From: Astropecten irregularis
Lineage: Eukaryota > Echinodermata > Asteroidea > Paxillosida > Astropectinidae
Length of the DNA: 64,000 bases
NCBI GenBank assembly: GCA_963971285.1
Contig: OZ020246.1
Span: 11,577,217 to 11,641,216, forward strand
Direction: 5' to 3'
Part shown: piece after piece, positions 1-8,418 of the stretch
How positions within the stretch are numbered: the stretch's first letter is position 1
How the letters are laid out: the number at the start of each line of letters is the position of its first letter
The notes under the pieces: generated by a model
What the model saw: only the letters and a program-made list of their open reading frames with translations
What the model was told of the DNA's origin: nothing
The model's database searches: none
Made by a program: the position numbers and the translations under genes

Positions 1-98
1 ATAAAGTTAAAACGGGGTTAGGCCTAGTTTACGCCACCCATTATTATTTTCAGTATTTATTTACCTTCTTCTATTCCAAAATGAGATTCGTTACTTAA

Positions 99-996
99 AG
101 GCATTGCATACGTTTGGTAATGACTCTGAAAATTTATGGCAATAAAAACTTACTTGGTGAGAAGTACAGCTGCTTTGGATAGTATAATGGGGGATTGTGG
201 GTTAACGGGTCCTAAAACTATAAAGGAAAGGAAACTACTATTTGAAAAGTAACTTACCTACATATACTTTGTTGGTCTCCTCCTATTACCAAGCTTAAAT
301 TTTTGGAAAGAGGGCAGGGCTTTGATTTTTGAGGGAAATTATGGGGTAAAAACGGTAACCAAGATTGTAACATTTCACCGCCGCACGGACGGCCGCAGAC
401 GAGAATAGTCTGGTTTCCACTCTGACATTTTGAGGACTCTTGGTCTGTTGGGTCTGGGCACTAGACTAACCAGACCAGACAAAATGGCCTCACGCGATCA
501 GACGGTCTGTTTTAAAGTTTACAAGAAGCGCGTAAAGAAAATTGAATTTTAACCCTGAAATGTTTAACAAATTTCTTCAATGTAGGCTTTTAAGGACCCA
601 GGAACATTTGCTGAAAGTCAAAAGTATCATTTTTGAGGAGTAGAAGTTAGTTCAGAGCCAAAAAAATCAATGTGTTTTGGGATCCCGTTAACCCACAATC
701 GCCGTATAATGCATATTGAGAAACGTTCAATTCGAAGTACCGCGGTTATGGAAAAATATGTCACTTTTTATCTCCAAAAATTATGAATCTGAAAAGCGTT
801 ATGGCCGTAACGCTTCTCAGCTATTGACTAACTGTTCTCTGGCGTGAAATAACCGCTCTAGTTTGTCGCCAAAATCTCACAAACGCTACCACCTTTTGAA
901 TTGAAACTTTCACAGGTTAGTTTTATGGTATATATATACAATTATATTGGTTTGAAACAAACAAAAGGCTCAAATTACCAAACGTATGCAATCCCT
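99..996. mobile_element. TTAA-flanked MITE inserted in the outer element
   Basis: TTAA lies at 95-98 and 997-1000. The ends are matching inverted repeats, AGGCATTGCATACGTTTGG at 99-117 and its near-perfect reverse complement ending at 996 (AGGGATTGCATACG when read inward). A TTAA duplication is typical of piggyBac and Kolobok transposons. Removing the element nested inside leaves about 376 bp without an ORF. From memory only, this general design resembles a very abundant element of sea-star DNA. It sits entirely inside the 14-1131 element, so it inserted later. Confidence 0.8.
190..703. mobile_element. Innermost MITE of the nest, 8 bp TSD GTATAATG
   Basis: Perfect 8 bp direct repeats GTATAATG at 182-189 and 704-711 flank the element. 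Its termini are inverted repeats starting GGGGATTGTGGGTTAACGGG on the left and GGCGATTGTGGGTTAACGGG on the right (read inward), continuing to about 29 bp. It splits the TTAA element. The subterminal part at about 218-315 and the part at about 600-660 are clearly similar to the inside of the separate element at 1298-1547, but about 285 bp in the middle (roughly 316-600) is absent from that relative. No transposase frame is visible, so it is non-autonomous. Confidence 0.8.
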
Positions 997-1170
997 TTAA
1001 AGCAAATTTATTCATGGGTCCTGAAAACCCTAAAATGAACTTATTTCGGCAATATTTCAGTGAAAACAAAACAGTTTCTTACCCAAATAAATACTGAAAA
1101 CAATATGGGTGGCGTAAACTACACAAATGCCGTTAAAACCAGACGTGGTTCTAGAGCCAATACTTGTTAG

Positions 1171-1215
1171 TTGTTTGTTTGTTGTTGTTGTTGTGTTTTT
1201 TTTTTTGGGGGGGGG
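1171..1215. repeat. Low-complexity GTTT/GTT, poly-T, poly-G tract
   Basis: A short run of GTTT and GTT units passes into about a dozen T and then nine G residues. It is simple sequence and a likely site of length error in sequencing. Confidence 0.9.
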
Positions 1216-1297
1216 ATTAGAACTAGAAGAGTAATTTAATGGCTCTTATTTTGTTTTGTTTTAGCTAGAATTATGGTGCCTAACATAAAGGTTTGTG

Positions 1298-1547
1298 GGT
1301 AATGGTGTACAAGCAGATCCGATACCTATAAAGGGAATAAAACAACTTTTTATAAAGAGACTTACCTAAATATTATAAGTTTGTGGTGTCCTCTTCAATA
1401 TTATTAGCAAGGTTAAATTTGTGGAAAGTGGGACATTTGCTGAAAGTGAAAAACATCATTTTGGAACAGTAATGTTAGAAACTATTCAGTTGTTTTTATT
1501 CCCTTTATCATGTTTATAGGTATCGGACCTGATTGTACACCGTTACC
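1298..1547. mobile_element. MITE, 8 bp TSD GGTTTGTG, related to 190-703
   Basis: The 8 bp direct repeat GGTTTGTG is at 1290-1297 and 1548-1555. The element begins GGTAATGGTGTACAAGCAG and ends with its reverse-complement version (GGTAACGGTGTACAATCAGG when read inward), giving about 29 bp inverted ends. Inside, from the TATAAAGG next to the left end through CTTACCTA and on to ACATTTGCTGAAAGT, it aligns with the inside of the element at 190-703, minus that element's central ~285 bp. Interior is shared but termini differ, so these are related families with different ends. At 250 bp it cannot encode a transposase. Confidence 0.8.
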
Positions 1548-1555
1548 GGTTTGTG

Positions 1556-1789
1556 GCTGTACTTGAAAAGGTGAAGGTAAGTAGCCTAATTATAGCACCT
1601 CACCCCCTACTCTCATACTACAAGTTATATTGCTTTAATTAATTGTTTTATTGTATTATTATACTTAGATTCCAAAAAGAACACAAACAGGGACAATTAA
1701 TTTGATTGAAGGCCACAGCCTTGAACATTTTTTATTTGACTTGTGCCGGATACCAAATTGTCTGGGCAAACCGGACACACCCACCAATA
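1556..1789. other. No feature recognised
   Basis: AT-rich sequence without a convincing ORF or repeat. A donor-like GGTAAGT occurs at about 1573, but no exon upstream of it can be supported because it abuts the transposon end. Confidence 0.5.
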
Positions 1790-1901
1790 AAGGGATACAC
1801 CTGATCCCAACCATTTTTTCAAAGGGATACACCTGATCCCAACCATTTTCACAGGGATACACCTGATCCCAACCCTTTTTTTCAAAGGGATACACCTGAT
1901 C
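1790..1901. repeat. Minisatellite, ~32 bp unit, about 3.5 copies
   Basis: Four tandem starts of AGGGATACACCTGATC occur at about 1791, 1822, 1853 and 1886, separated by CCAACC and a T-rich stretch of variable length. Each of the first three complete units contains GGGAT and ATCCC 7 bp apart, so each can form a short stem. The minus strand reads open through it and yields a repetitive peptide, which I regard as a by-product of the repeat. Confidence 0.85.
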
Positions 1902-1947
1902 AAATTGATGCTTTGTTTTCATCGGCTCCAAGGTCGGTGAGTTGGAA

Positions 1948-1955
1948 TGACGTCA
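1948..1955. promoter_or_regulatory. Consensus CRE/ATF palindrome TGACGTCA
   Basis: A perfect TGACGTCA lies about 90 bp upstream of the ATG at 2045, next to a CpG-rich CCGCGCGG. A TTTGAA sequence overlaps the ATG (2040-2045) and its reverse complement TTCAAA is at 2017-2022. In animal cyclin A promoters a CRE and a downstream CHR element of type TTTGAA are known, which is why these sites are recorded. Each motif alone could occur by chance. Confidence 0.35.
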
Positions 1956-2044
1956 CTCCGCGCGGATCTATACTGACAGATAATGAATTAATGCTGGGGG
2001 CAAATCTTATTTTGGTTTCAAACTAGAATTTGGTTTTCATTTGA

Positions 2045-2272
2045 ATGGCTTTGCAAAATGGGGGATTTTCAATGCATGCTCATGTGGGGAACCAACAGCA
2101 AAAGTATAATGAAAAAACAGAGGCAAACTTGCCCCAGAGAAATGGTTTGGGAACTACAAATTACACCACGAGTGAAAGGAACATATTCGGCACAATTAAA
2201 CCCATTGAGGAAGAAAAGCCTGTCAGAAAACCTATAAAACAACCCCAACTTTTTGTGCACAAAGCAATTTGA
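2045..2272 (+). CDS. Possible cyclin A N-terminal fragment (75-codon ORF)
   Basis: The frame encodes a hydrophilic 75-residue peptide with no signal peptide or membrane segment. Residues near 30-37 read PQRNGLGT and residues near 64-71 read KQPQLFVH. These resemble, in order and spacing, the conserved N-terminal pieces of animal cyclin A (a basic LGT/LGxIN motif after a destruction-box-like region, then KQPxFxIH). A CRE and CHR-like sites lie upstream. The cyclin box is absent: a TGA follows at 2270 and none of the three frames downstream resumes a recognisable cyclin. No good splice donor is visible. It could be a truncated duplicate of promoter plus first coding part, a gene whose next exon is elsewhere, or a chance ORF. 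The family assignment is inference. Confidence 0.25.
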   Translation: MALQNGGFSMHAHVGNQQQKYNEKTEANLPQRNGLGTTNYTTSERNIFGTIKPIEEEKPVRKPIKQPQLFVHKAI

Positions 2273-2536
2273 TTACTGCTCTCGGTTAATACCCAGATGA
2301 CATAACTGTTTTACTCATGATATGGAAATTCTAATTAGCATACAAACCCAAAAACCTATTAACCCTGAAACAGTGTGATGAAGGAGGTAAAATCACATCA
2401 GGCCCCATGAAACAGTGAATTTTTGGCACATGTTCAAGCCATGATATTCCTACTGTAGAGAGAAATTTCTGCAATATTTTGAATGTAAAAATACAATTTT
2501 CTAACCACAGAAATGAGTTAATTCTAACAGTCTCAT
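2273..2536. other. No feature recognised
   Basis: AT-rich sequence without a supported exon, repeat or regulatory motif. On the minus strand an acceptor-like CTCTCTACAG is present at about 2452-2461 but no coding sequence can be tied to it. Confidence 0.5.
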
Positions 2537-2737
2537 TTAGAAGAAATAAACGAGACCATAAGTTTGTAAAATTCCAAGTAAGCTAGCCAAGTGGGCAAGC
2601 CAGGGAAAAAAGGTTAGCGCAAGGCCTGCTATTAAAGGTAATATCATACTTTGGTTTTTGTCAAAGAAATACAGAATCATGGGCAAAAATATCAAGACAG
2701 TTACAGTCACAGCCATCTGTGAAAATGTCAGTCCCAT
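2537..2737 (-). CDS. Hypothetical 66-residue hydrophobic ORF
   Basis: The frame begins MGLTFSQMAVTVTV and is strongly hydrophobic throughout, with two likely membrane spans (about residues 8-25 and 30-50) separated by FFDKNQS. I do not recognise the family. Its 5' part, including the ATG and the bases before it, recurs in the spacer at 46083-46195, where the frame starts MGLTFSQMTVV before it runs into a minisatellite. The conserved start may reflect a coding origin (a pseudogene or gene-family exon) or just a dispersed repeat. No poly(A) signal or splice structure can be defended. Confidence 0.2.
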   Translation of the reverse strand: MGLTFSQMAVTVTVLIFLPMILYFFDKNQSMILPLIAGLALTFFPWLAHLASLLGILQTYGLVYFF

Positions 2738-2820
2738 ACAGTGCCCACTTTTTGAGAAAACCGTGAAAAACGGCCACAGTAAGTCTTTTCTCTTTTATTT
2801 TTGATCTTTTGAAAGATCAA
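2690..2820 (-). repeat. Dispersed repeat shared with the spacer (inverted copy)
   Basis: Read on the minus strand from 2820 downward, the sequence aligns with 46083-46195 on the plus strand: AAAGATCAAAA, then a purine-rich AAAAG stretch, ACTGTGG, TTTTCTCAAAAA, GGGCAC, ATGGGACTGACATTTTC and CAGATG. Small indels separate the copies. One end is marked by a perfect 9 bp stem with a 2 nt loop (TTGATCTTT / AAAGATCAA at 2801-2820). Confidence 0.65.
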
Positions 2821-2872
2821 CAAGATTTTCGGTTGTTGTTTTACTAATTTTTTGATAAATACACCATTTCAG

Positions 2873-2971
2873 GTGGAAATGAAGGCACCAGCATACATTC
2901 AGGAACTTGTCCAGCTGAAATCATCATCACGTTATCATTTGCGAAGTTCTGACATTAAAAGAGTCATTTGA
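2873..2971 (+). pseudogene. Non-LTR retrotransposon (CR1/jockey-like) RT tail remnant
   Basis: In frame from 2873 the sequence reads VEMKAPAYIQELVQL then KSSSRYHLRSSD and stops at TGA 2969-2971. The pattern APxYI(Q)xL followed about ten residues later by a YxLRSSD-type motif is characteristic of the region after the reverse transcriptase domain in jockey/CR1/L2-like elements. The usual continuation (a GDRAF...APxLWN block) is missing in all frames downstream, so this is a short decayed fragment. Assignment rests on motif recognition only. Confidence 0.5.
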
Positions 2972-3102
2972 GAATCATTGAATGGTCAGTCATGGATATT
3001 CATTAAATTTGATGTAATTTCTTGATTATTATTATCGCCTGTCAGTTTTCAGTGAAATCATAAATTGGTCATAGGCTTATATAATTATTTGAATCGTGAT
3101 GG

Positions 3103-3695
3103 TTTTAGGGGCCATGAATTTCGACTTTTTTTTCGAAATAGAGGGTGGGTGGGTCAAGGAAATAAATTGAAGTAAATTGTTAATCAAAATTAACTTTTTG
3201 TATTCAAATTCATAATTTTTATCTGACTTGCCTGAGAAAAGGATCATGATTCTTTCAACAAATATCAATGTTGGGCAAGGTCTTTCTCTGTGACATATTG
3301 TTTGACATCTGTGACCTCTACATGTACTTCCAGTCATACAGGAAGTAGCTCCTCATTCAAAAGTGGAAAGAGCAAGGATCATGATTCTTTCACCAAATAT
3401 CAATGTCAGATAAGGTATTTCTTTGTGGCATTAGATCTAATGTTGCATGGATTCATAAATTACTTTAAAAAACATGGAGCGGAAAAGCCCTAATGAGATG
3501 TTGCAGACAGACATAGATGTCTAGTTTTAACATGCATTTGAATTTATATCAAATGTACAATGTACTTGATGAAAAATCAGGGTTTTTTTAATCGAAATTG
3601 GGGGTGGATGGGTGGTTCAAAACAATTTGGAAAAAAAAAATCGAAATTCAAAAACATTGAAAATTTTGAGTGGCCCCTTAACAGATGGGCAGCTT
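3103..3695. mobile_element. Inverted-repeat-bounded segment, possible MITE
   Basis: The left end has AGGGGCCATGAATTTCGAC followed by a T-run. The right end, reversed, has AAGGGGCCACT and then GAATTTCGATTTTTTTT with about 25 bp inserted between the two blocks. A purine tract of type CGAAATxGxGGGTGGxTGGGT occurs near each end in the same orientation (about 3134-3155 and 3594-3616). No clear target duplication is visible, so the boundaries are approximate and a composite repeat is equally possible. Confidence 0.4.
3240..3432 (+). repeat. Two-copy direct repeat, 136 bp apart
   Basis: GGATCATGATTCTTTCA, CAAATATCAATGT and AAGGTxTTTCTxTGTG occur in order at 3240-3296 and again at 3376-3432. The intervening ~80 bp are not duplicated a second time. 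A weakly similar stretch (GGACCATGATCCTTTCACC) occurs in the spacer near 45742. No coding function can be assigned. Confidence 0.6.
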
Positions 3696-3781
3696 CAGCG
3701 GACTGAAAGAAAATTGAAAATATTCGCTGGTTTTCATTCACTTTTCCTACATTCTTCTTCAATATCCAACCCCTGATGCAG

Positions 3782-3925
3782 GTTCTGATTTCTCACCAAT
3801 TCTACTGGAATATGTTTCTTGTAATGTCTTGGTGGACTCCGATGCCGACTGCCCAAGCTCAGGATGGGACGTTCACACTTGTAATCATGTCTCAGATGCA
3901 GGCATCATTTGTATACCAAATAACG
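3782..3925 (+). CDS. SRCR-domain exon (C-terminal half of the domain)
   Basis: The exon starts after a pyrimidine-rich stretch ending CCCCTGATGCAG and ends at a consensus donor AACG/GTAAGT. Both splice sites are phase 1, so the 144 bp exon is symmetric. It encodes 47 whole residues. SPILLEYVSC matches the SRCR strand ending in the fifth cysteine; a cysteine at DADC and then GWDVHTCNHVSDAGIIC match the hallmark GWGxHxCxHxEDAGVxC. All four cysteines expected in this half-domain are present. SRCR domains are extracellular, disulfide-stabilised ligand-binding modules of receptors and secreted proteins. A half-domain per exon fits group A SRCR genes, in which the domain is split between exons. No partner exon is recognisable in 1-5156, so the neighbouring exons lie outside or across the satellite. 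A different frame through the same bases stays open longer (3776-4159) but has no domain signature. Confidence 0.8.
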
Positions 3926-4007
3926 GTAAGTCATAATATGATAATTCAGGTCTTGGATTATGCTAGGTGGACAATTCAAGAGGGAAAGACGGTTCAAGAT
4001 GTCATAA
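3926..4007 (+). other. Start of the putative intron after the SRCR exon
   Basis: Sequence just downstream of the donor GTAAGT, without further features. In the SRCR frame a stop codon (TAA) follows directly, which supports the splice at 3925/3926. Confidence 0.5.
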
Positions 4008-4210
4008 GCCCCGTTCGGACGGGACTTTTTTTGGTCAAACTCACCGAGAGAATGGTTGCTTTACCCAATAAGTCCAGTCCGAACGGCCAGAAAATGTTCC
4101 TCTCAGTTACTTTAACCGAGTCCAGTGGTTACTTTTACCGGCCAACTTCTACCCGGTAAAAGTGACCAGGTCACTTTAACCGAGACGATTAATCCAGTGC
4201 GAACGCGCGA
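4008..4210. mobile_element. MITE-like palindromic element with CCGTTCGGAC repeats
   Basis: CCCGTTCGGACGGGACT at about 4010-4026 recurs inverted as AGTCCAGTCCGAACGG at about 4071-4086 and in weaker form as ATCCAGTGCGAACGCG at about 4192-4207. Between them are repeats of a TTTAACCGAG motif and a near-perfect 29 bp palindrome at 4154-4182. Such foldback-rich, GC-richer short elements are typical MITEs. No exact target-site duplication was found, so ends are approximate. Confidence 0.5.
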
Positions 4211-5156
4211 CTCGGGAAAACGCTACTCGGTATAAAGCCCAATATCTGGTCACATGATAGCTTGAAGTACCATGACGAGTTTGACGGCACGCAAGCCATC
4301 AGTTTTCTGGTGTGTTTGTTGACTTTTTGATTGCACTCACATTACGGTTAGTATTGTTTTCGGCCATGTAGATAAGTTACATGCAACGTACATTGTTATA
4401 CACGGAAGTAGTATTTCGCGGGCTTTTGAGGTTACGATCGGCAGGCCTTGACAATTTGTTTTTAGCTTAACCACGATTATGGTTATCAGCCGTTAAGCCC
4501 TATTTAAGGCACTGCGAAAACGATATTTATTAGCCGAAAACTTTGTGACCTAGATCACGCATGTAGCGAATTGAGGCCGCCACTGTTCTATCACGTACAG
4601 GTAACCCCTTTACTAAACAAAGAGATGCAAGTCTTTTTCAGCAAGTGTACATGTGTACACACAACTGACAGAACAGCGGAGATGAACGCACATATATGGT
4701 TCAGCAACCAGGGATCGGACCGCTTTATTCACGGTTCAATACGTAGTCTGTACATTCATGTACGTGCGTGCGGATAATGCGTGCAGGTTATGGGTAAAAT
4801 TTGAATATCCACTGCAGCAACGCCTTGAACCAAGACTTGGACCGCAGGGAAATATTTTTCTTGTGTAAAAACTTTCATTCTGATTGGTTTACAAACGCTC
4901 TGAAAAAGGAAAAGCAGCACTTTCAGCCAATAACGTACGTTGTTTCAGATCATGCGTTCGAAACCCCGATCAACTCAGACTCAGAGAAAAATGGCTATTG
5001 TTTATATCAATGTCGATGACAGCTGCGTTAATGGGATTGGCATAAATAATGGTCAAATACATGCACGGAGAAATGTGGGTGATTGAAGCACTTACGACTA
5101 AACTCAAATGCAGTATTTTTTTTATCAAATTGGAATTATAATTGATGTTCAAATTA
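4211..5156. other. Left flank of array 1, no gene recognised
   Basis: Several 60-75 codon open frames occur but none shows a domain, membrane segment or splice structure that I recognise. An inverted CCAAT (ATTGG at about 4884) and a CCAAT at about 4927 are present, as are short TACATGTA-type words. Nothing here is repeated elsewhere in the window. Confidence 0.5.
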
Positions 5157-5810
5157 TCTAATCTGACTCGCTTGAAATATATCAAAATTTGGCATTATCA
5201 TCACGGGTCAAAAAGTGGATGTTTTCACCAGGTCCGGACCTGATAGCCATCGGCCATTTTTCACCAGGTCCGGACCTGATAGCCAGGGGTCCCGGGTGCA
5301 ATATCCGAAACTTCATAATTTTTTTTTTCCTGACACTAAAAAATCTAATCTGACATTGGACTCGCTTGAAATATATCAAAATTTGGCATTATCATCATGG
5401 GTCAAAAAGGGGATGTTTTTACCAGGTCCGGACCTGATAGCCATCGGCCAATTTTCACCAGGTCCGGACCTGATAGCCAGGGGTCCCGGGTGCGAAACCC
5501 GAAACTTTATAATTTTTTTTCCGGACATTAAAAAATCTAATCTAACATCGGACTCGCTTGAAATATATCAAAATTTGGCATTATCATCACTGGTCAAAAA
5601 GTGGATGTTTTCACCAGGTCCGGACCTGATAGCCATCGGCCATTTTTCACCAGGTCCGGACCTGATAGCCAGGGCTCCCGGGTGCGATATCCGAAACTTC
5701 ATAATTTTTTTTTTCCTGATACTAAAAAATCTAATCTGACATTGGACTCGCTTGAAATATATCAAAATTTGGCATATCATCACGGGTCAAATACTGGATG
5801 TTTTCACCAG

Positions 5811-6053
5811 GGGCCAATTTCATGAAACTGTTTTAAAAGCACAAAAATTTGCTAAGCATGACATTTCTGTCTTAATAAAAACAGGGTTAACAACCAAATG
5901 TCCACGTGTTTTGTATCACTTGTGATTGTTCTTTGGCTGTTGTTCGCTGACCATGAATATCAAATGGAATTTTCAATTGCGGTTTGTTTTATTGTGCGAG
6001 ACATTTTTGTGCTAAGCAACTTTTTGTGCTTAACAGTTTTATGAAATTGGTCC
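5811..6053. mobile_element. 243 bp MITE inside a satellite monomer, copy 1
   Basis: The element interrupts the first palindrome box of a monomer just after CAG. It begins GGGCCAATTTCATGAAACTG and ends with the reverse complement of GGACCAATTTCATAAAACTG. The inverted similarity continues inward through AGCACAAAAATTTGCTAAGCA for about 45 bp. The 3 bp CAG is present on both sides (5808-5810, 6054-6056) and is the likely target duplication. No transposase is encoded. A 3 bp duplication with GG-starting ends would suit PIF/Harbinger-like transposons, but the assignment is uncertain. Part of it supplies the start of a long but meaningless satellite ORF at 5984. Confidence 0.85.
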
Positions 6054-8175
6054 CAGGTCCGGACCTGATAGCCATCGGCCATTTTTCACCAGGTCCGGAC
6101 CTGATAGCCAGGGGTCCCGGGTGCGAAACCCGAAACTTCATAATTTTTTTTCCAGACATTCAAAAATCTAATCTGACATCGGACTCGCTTGAAATATATC
6201 AAAATTTGGCTTTATCATCACGGGTCAAAAAGTGGATGTTTTCACCAGGTCCGGACCTGATAGCCATCGACCATTTTTCACCAGGTCCAGACCTGATAGC
6301 CAGGGGGTCCCGGGTGCGATATCCGAAACTTCATAATTTTTTTTTTCCTGACACTAAAAAATCGAATCTGACATTGGACTCGCTTGAAATATATCAAAAT
6401 TTGGCATTATCATCACGGGTCAAAAAGTGGATATTTTCACCAGGTCCGGACCTGATAGCCATCGGCCAATTTTCACCAGGTCCAGACCTGATAGCCAGGG
6501 GTCCCGGGTGCGAAACCCGAAACTTCATAATTTTTTTTCCAGACATTCAAAAATCTAATCTGACATCGGACTCGCTTGAAATATATCAAAATTTGGCTTT
6601 ATCATCACGGGTCAAAAAGTGGATGTTTTCACCAGGTCCGGACCTGATAGCCATCGGCCATTTTTCACCAGGTCCAGACCTGATAGCCAGGGGGTCCCGG
6701 GTGCGATATCCGAAACTTCATAATTTTTTTTTTCCTGACACTAAAAAATCGAATCTGACATTGGACTCGCTTGAAATATATCAAAATTTGGCATTATCAT
6801 CACGGGTCAAAAAGTGGATATTTTCACCAGGTCCGGACCTGATAGCCATCGGCCAATTTTCACCAGGTCCAGTACCTGATAGCCAGGGGTCCCGGGTGCG
6901 AAACCCGAAACTTCATAATTTTTTTTCCGGACATTAAAAAATCTAATCTAACATCGGACTCGCTTGAAATATATCAAAATTTGGCATTATCATCACAGGT
7001 CAAAAAGTAGATGTTTTCACCAGGACGGACCTGATAGCCATCGGCCATTTTTCACCAGGTCCGGACCTGATAGCCAGGGGTCCCGGGTGCGAGATCCAAA
7101 ACTTTATTATTTTTTTTCCAGACATTAAAAAATCTAATCTTACATCGGACTCGCTTGAAATATATCAAAATTTGGCATTACCTTCATGGGTCAAAAAGTG
7201 GATGTTTTCACCAGGTCCGGACCTGATAGCCATCGGCCATTTTTCACCAGGTCCGGACGTGATAGCCAGGGGTCCCGGGTGCGAAACCCGAAACTTCATA
7301 AAAAATTTTTCCAGACATTAAAAAATCTAATCTGACATCTGACTCGCTTGAAATATATCAAAATTTGGCTTTATCATCACGGGTCAAAAAGTTGATGTTT
7401 TCACCAGGACGGACCTGATAGCCATCGGCCATATTTCACCAGGTCCGGACCTGATAGCCAGGGGTCCTGGGTGCGATATCCGAAACTTCATAATTTTTTT
7501 TCCTGACACTAAAAAATCTAATCTAACATCGGACTCGCTTGAAATATATCAAAATTTGGCAATATCATCACGGGTCAAAAAGTGGATGTTTTCACCATGT
7601 CCGGACCTGATAGCCATAGGCCATTTTTCACCAGGTCCGGACCTGATAGCCAGGGGTCCCGGGTGCGAAACCCGAAACTTCATAATTTTTTTTCCTGACA
7701 TTAAAAAATCTAATCTGACATCGGACTCGCTTGAAATATATCAAAATTTGGCATTATCATCATGGGTCAAAAAGGGGATGTTTTTACCAGGTCCGGACCT
7801 GATAGCCATCGGCCAATTTTCACCAGGTCCGGACCTGATAGCCAGGGGTCCCGGGTGCGAAACCCGAAACTTTATAAATTTTTTTCCGGACATTAAAAAA
7901 TCTAATCTAACATCGGACTCGCTTGAAATATATCAAAATTTGGCATTATCATCACTGGTCAAAAAGTGGATGTTTTCACCAGGTCCGGACCTGATAGCCA
8001 TCGGCCATTTTTCACCAGGTCCGGACCTGATAGCCAGGGCTCCCGGGTGCGATATCCGAAACTTCATAATTTTTTTTTTCCTGATACTAAAAAATCTAAT
8101 CTGACATTGGACTCGCTTGAAATATATCAAAATTTGGCATATCATCACGGGTCAAATACTGGATGTTTTCACCAG

Positions 8176-8418
8176 GGGCCAATTTCATGAAACTGTTTTA
8201 AAAGCACAAAAATTTGCTAAGCATGACATTTCTGTCTTAATAAAAACAGGGTTAACAACCAAATGTCCACGTGTTTTGTATCACTTGTGATTGTTCTTTG
8301 GCTGTTGTTCGCTGACCATGAATATCAAATGGAATTTTCAATTGCGGTTTGTTTTATTGTGCGAGACATTTTTGTGCTAAGCAACTTTTTGTGCTTAACA
8401 GTTTTATGAAATTGGTCC
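8176..8418. mobile_element. 243 bp MITE in satellite, copy 2
   Basis: Same element at the same position of the monomer as copy 1, exactly 2365 bp downstream, with the same CAG on both sides and the same left flank variant (GTCAAATACTGGATG). The identical junctions show that it spread by satellite amplification, not by a new insertion. Confidence 0.85.

Larger units (their letters stand above)
14..1131. mobile_element. Outer MITE of a nested set, 8 bp TSD GTTAAAAC
   Basis: The segment is bounded by the 8 bp direct repeat GTTAAAAC at 6-13 and 1132-1139. Its two ends are imperfect inverted repeats: both contain TAGTTTACGCCACCCAT followed a few bases later by TTTTCAGTATTTATTT, one at about 25-62 and the other, reversed, at about 1084-1122. 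It has no coding capacity. Without the inner insertion it would be about 216 bp, a normal MITE size. An 8 bp duplication fits hAT or P-like transposases; the ends begin GG, not the CAGGG often seen in hAT, so the superfamily is inferred from TSD length only. Confidence 0.75.

Noticed and set aside
1665-1931. Minus-strand 88-codon ORF with WDQVYPFEK-like repeats
   Set aside because: The repeats are the minisatellite at 1790-1901 in translation; the rest has no recognisable features.
3776-4159. 127-codon plus-strand ORF as a gene
   Set aside because: It overlaps the SRCR exon in another frame, runs across the splice donor and into a MITE-like element, and has no domain signature.
1-5156. tRNA, rRNA or snRNA genes
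   Set aside because: I saw no cloverleaf with A and B boxes, no conserved rRNA words and no Sm-site snRNA structure on either strand.
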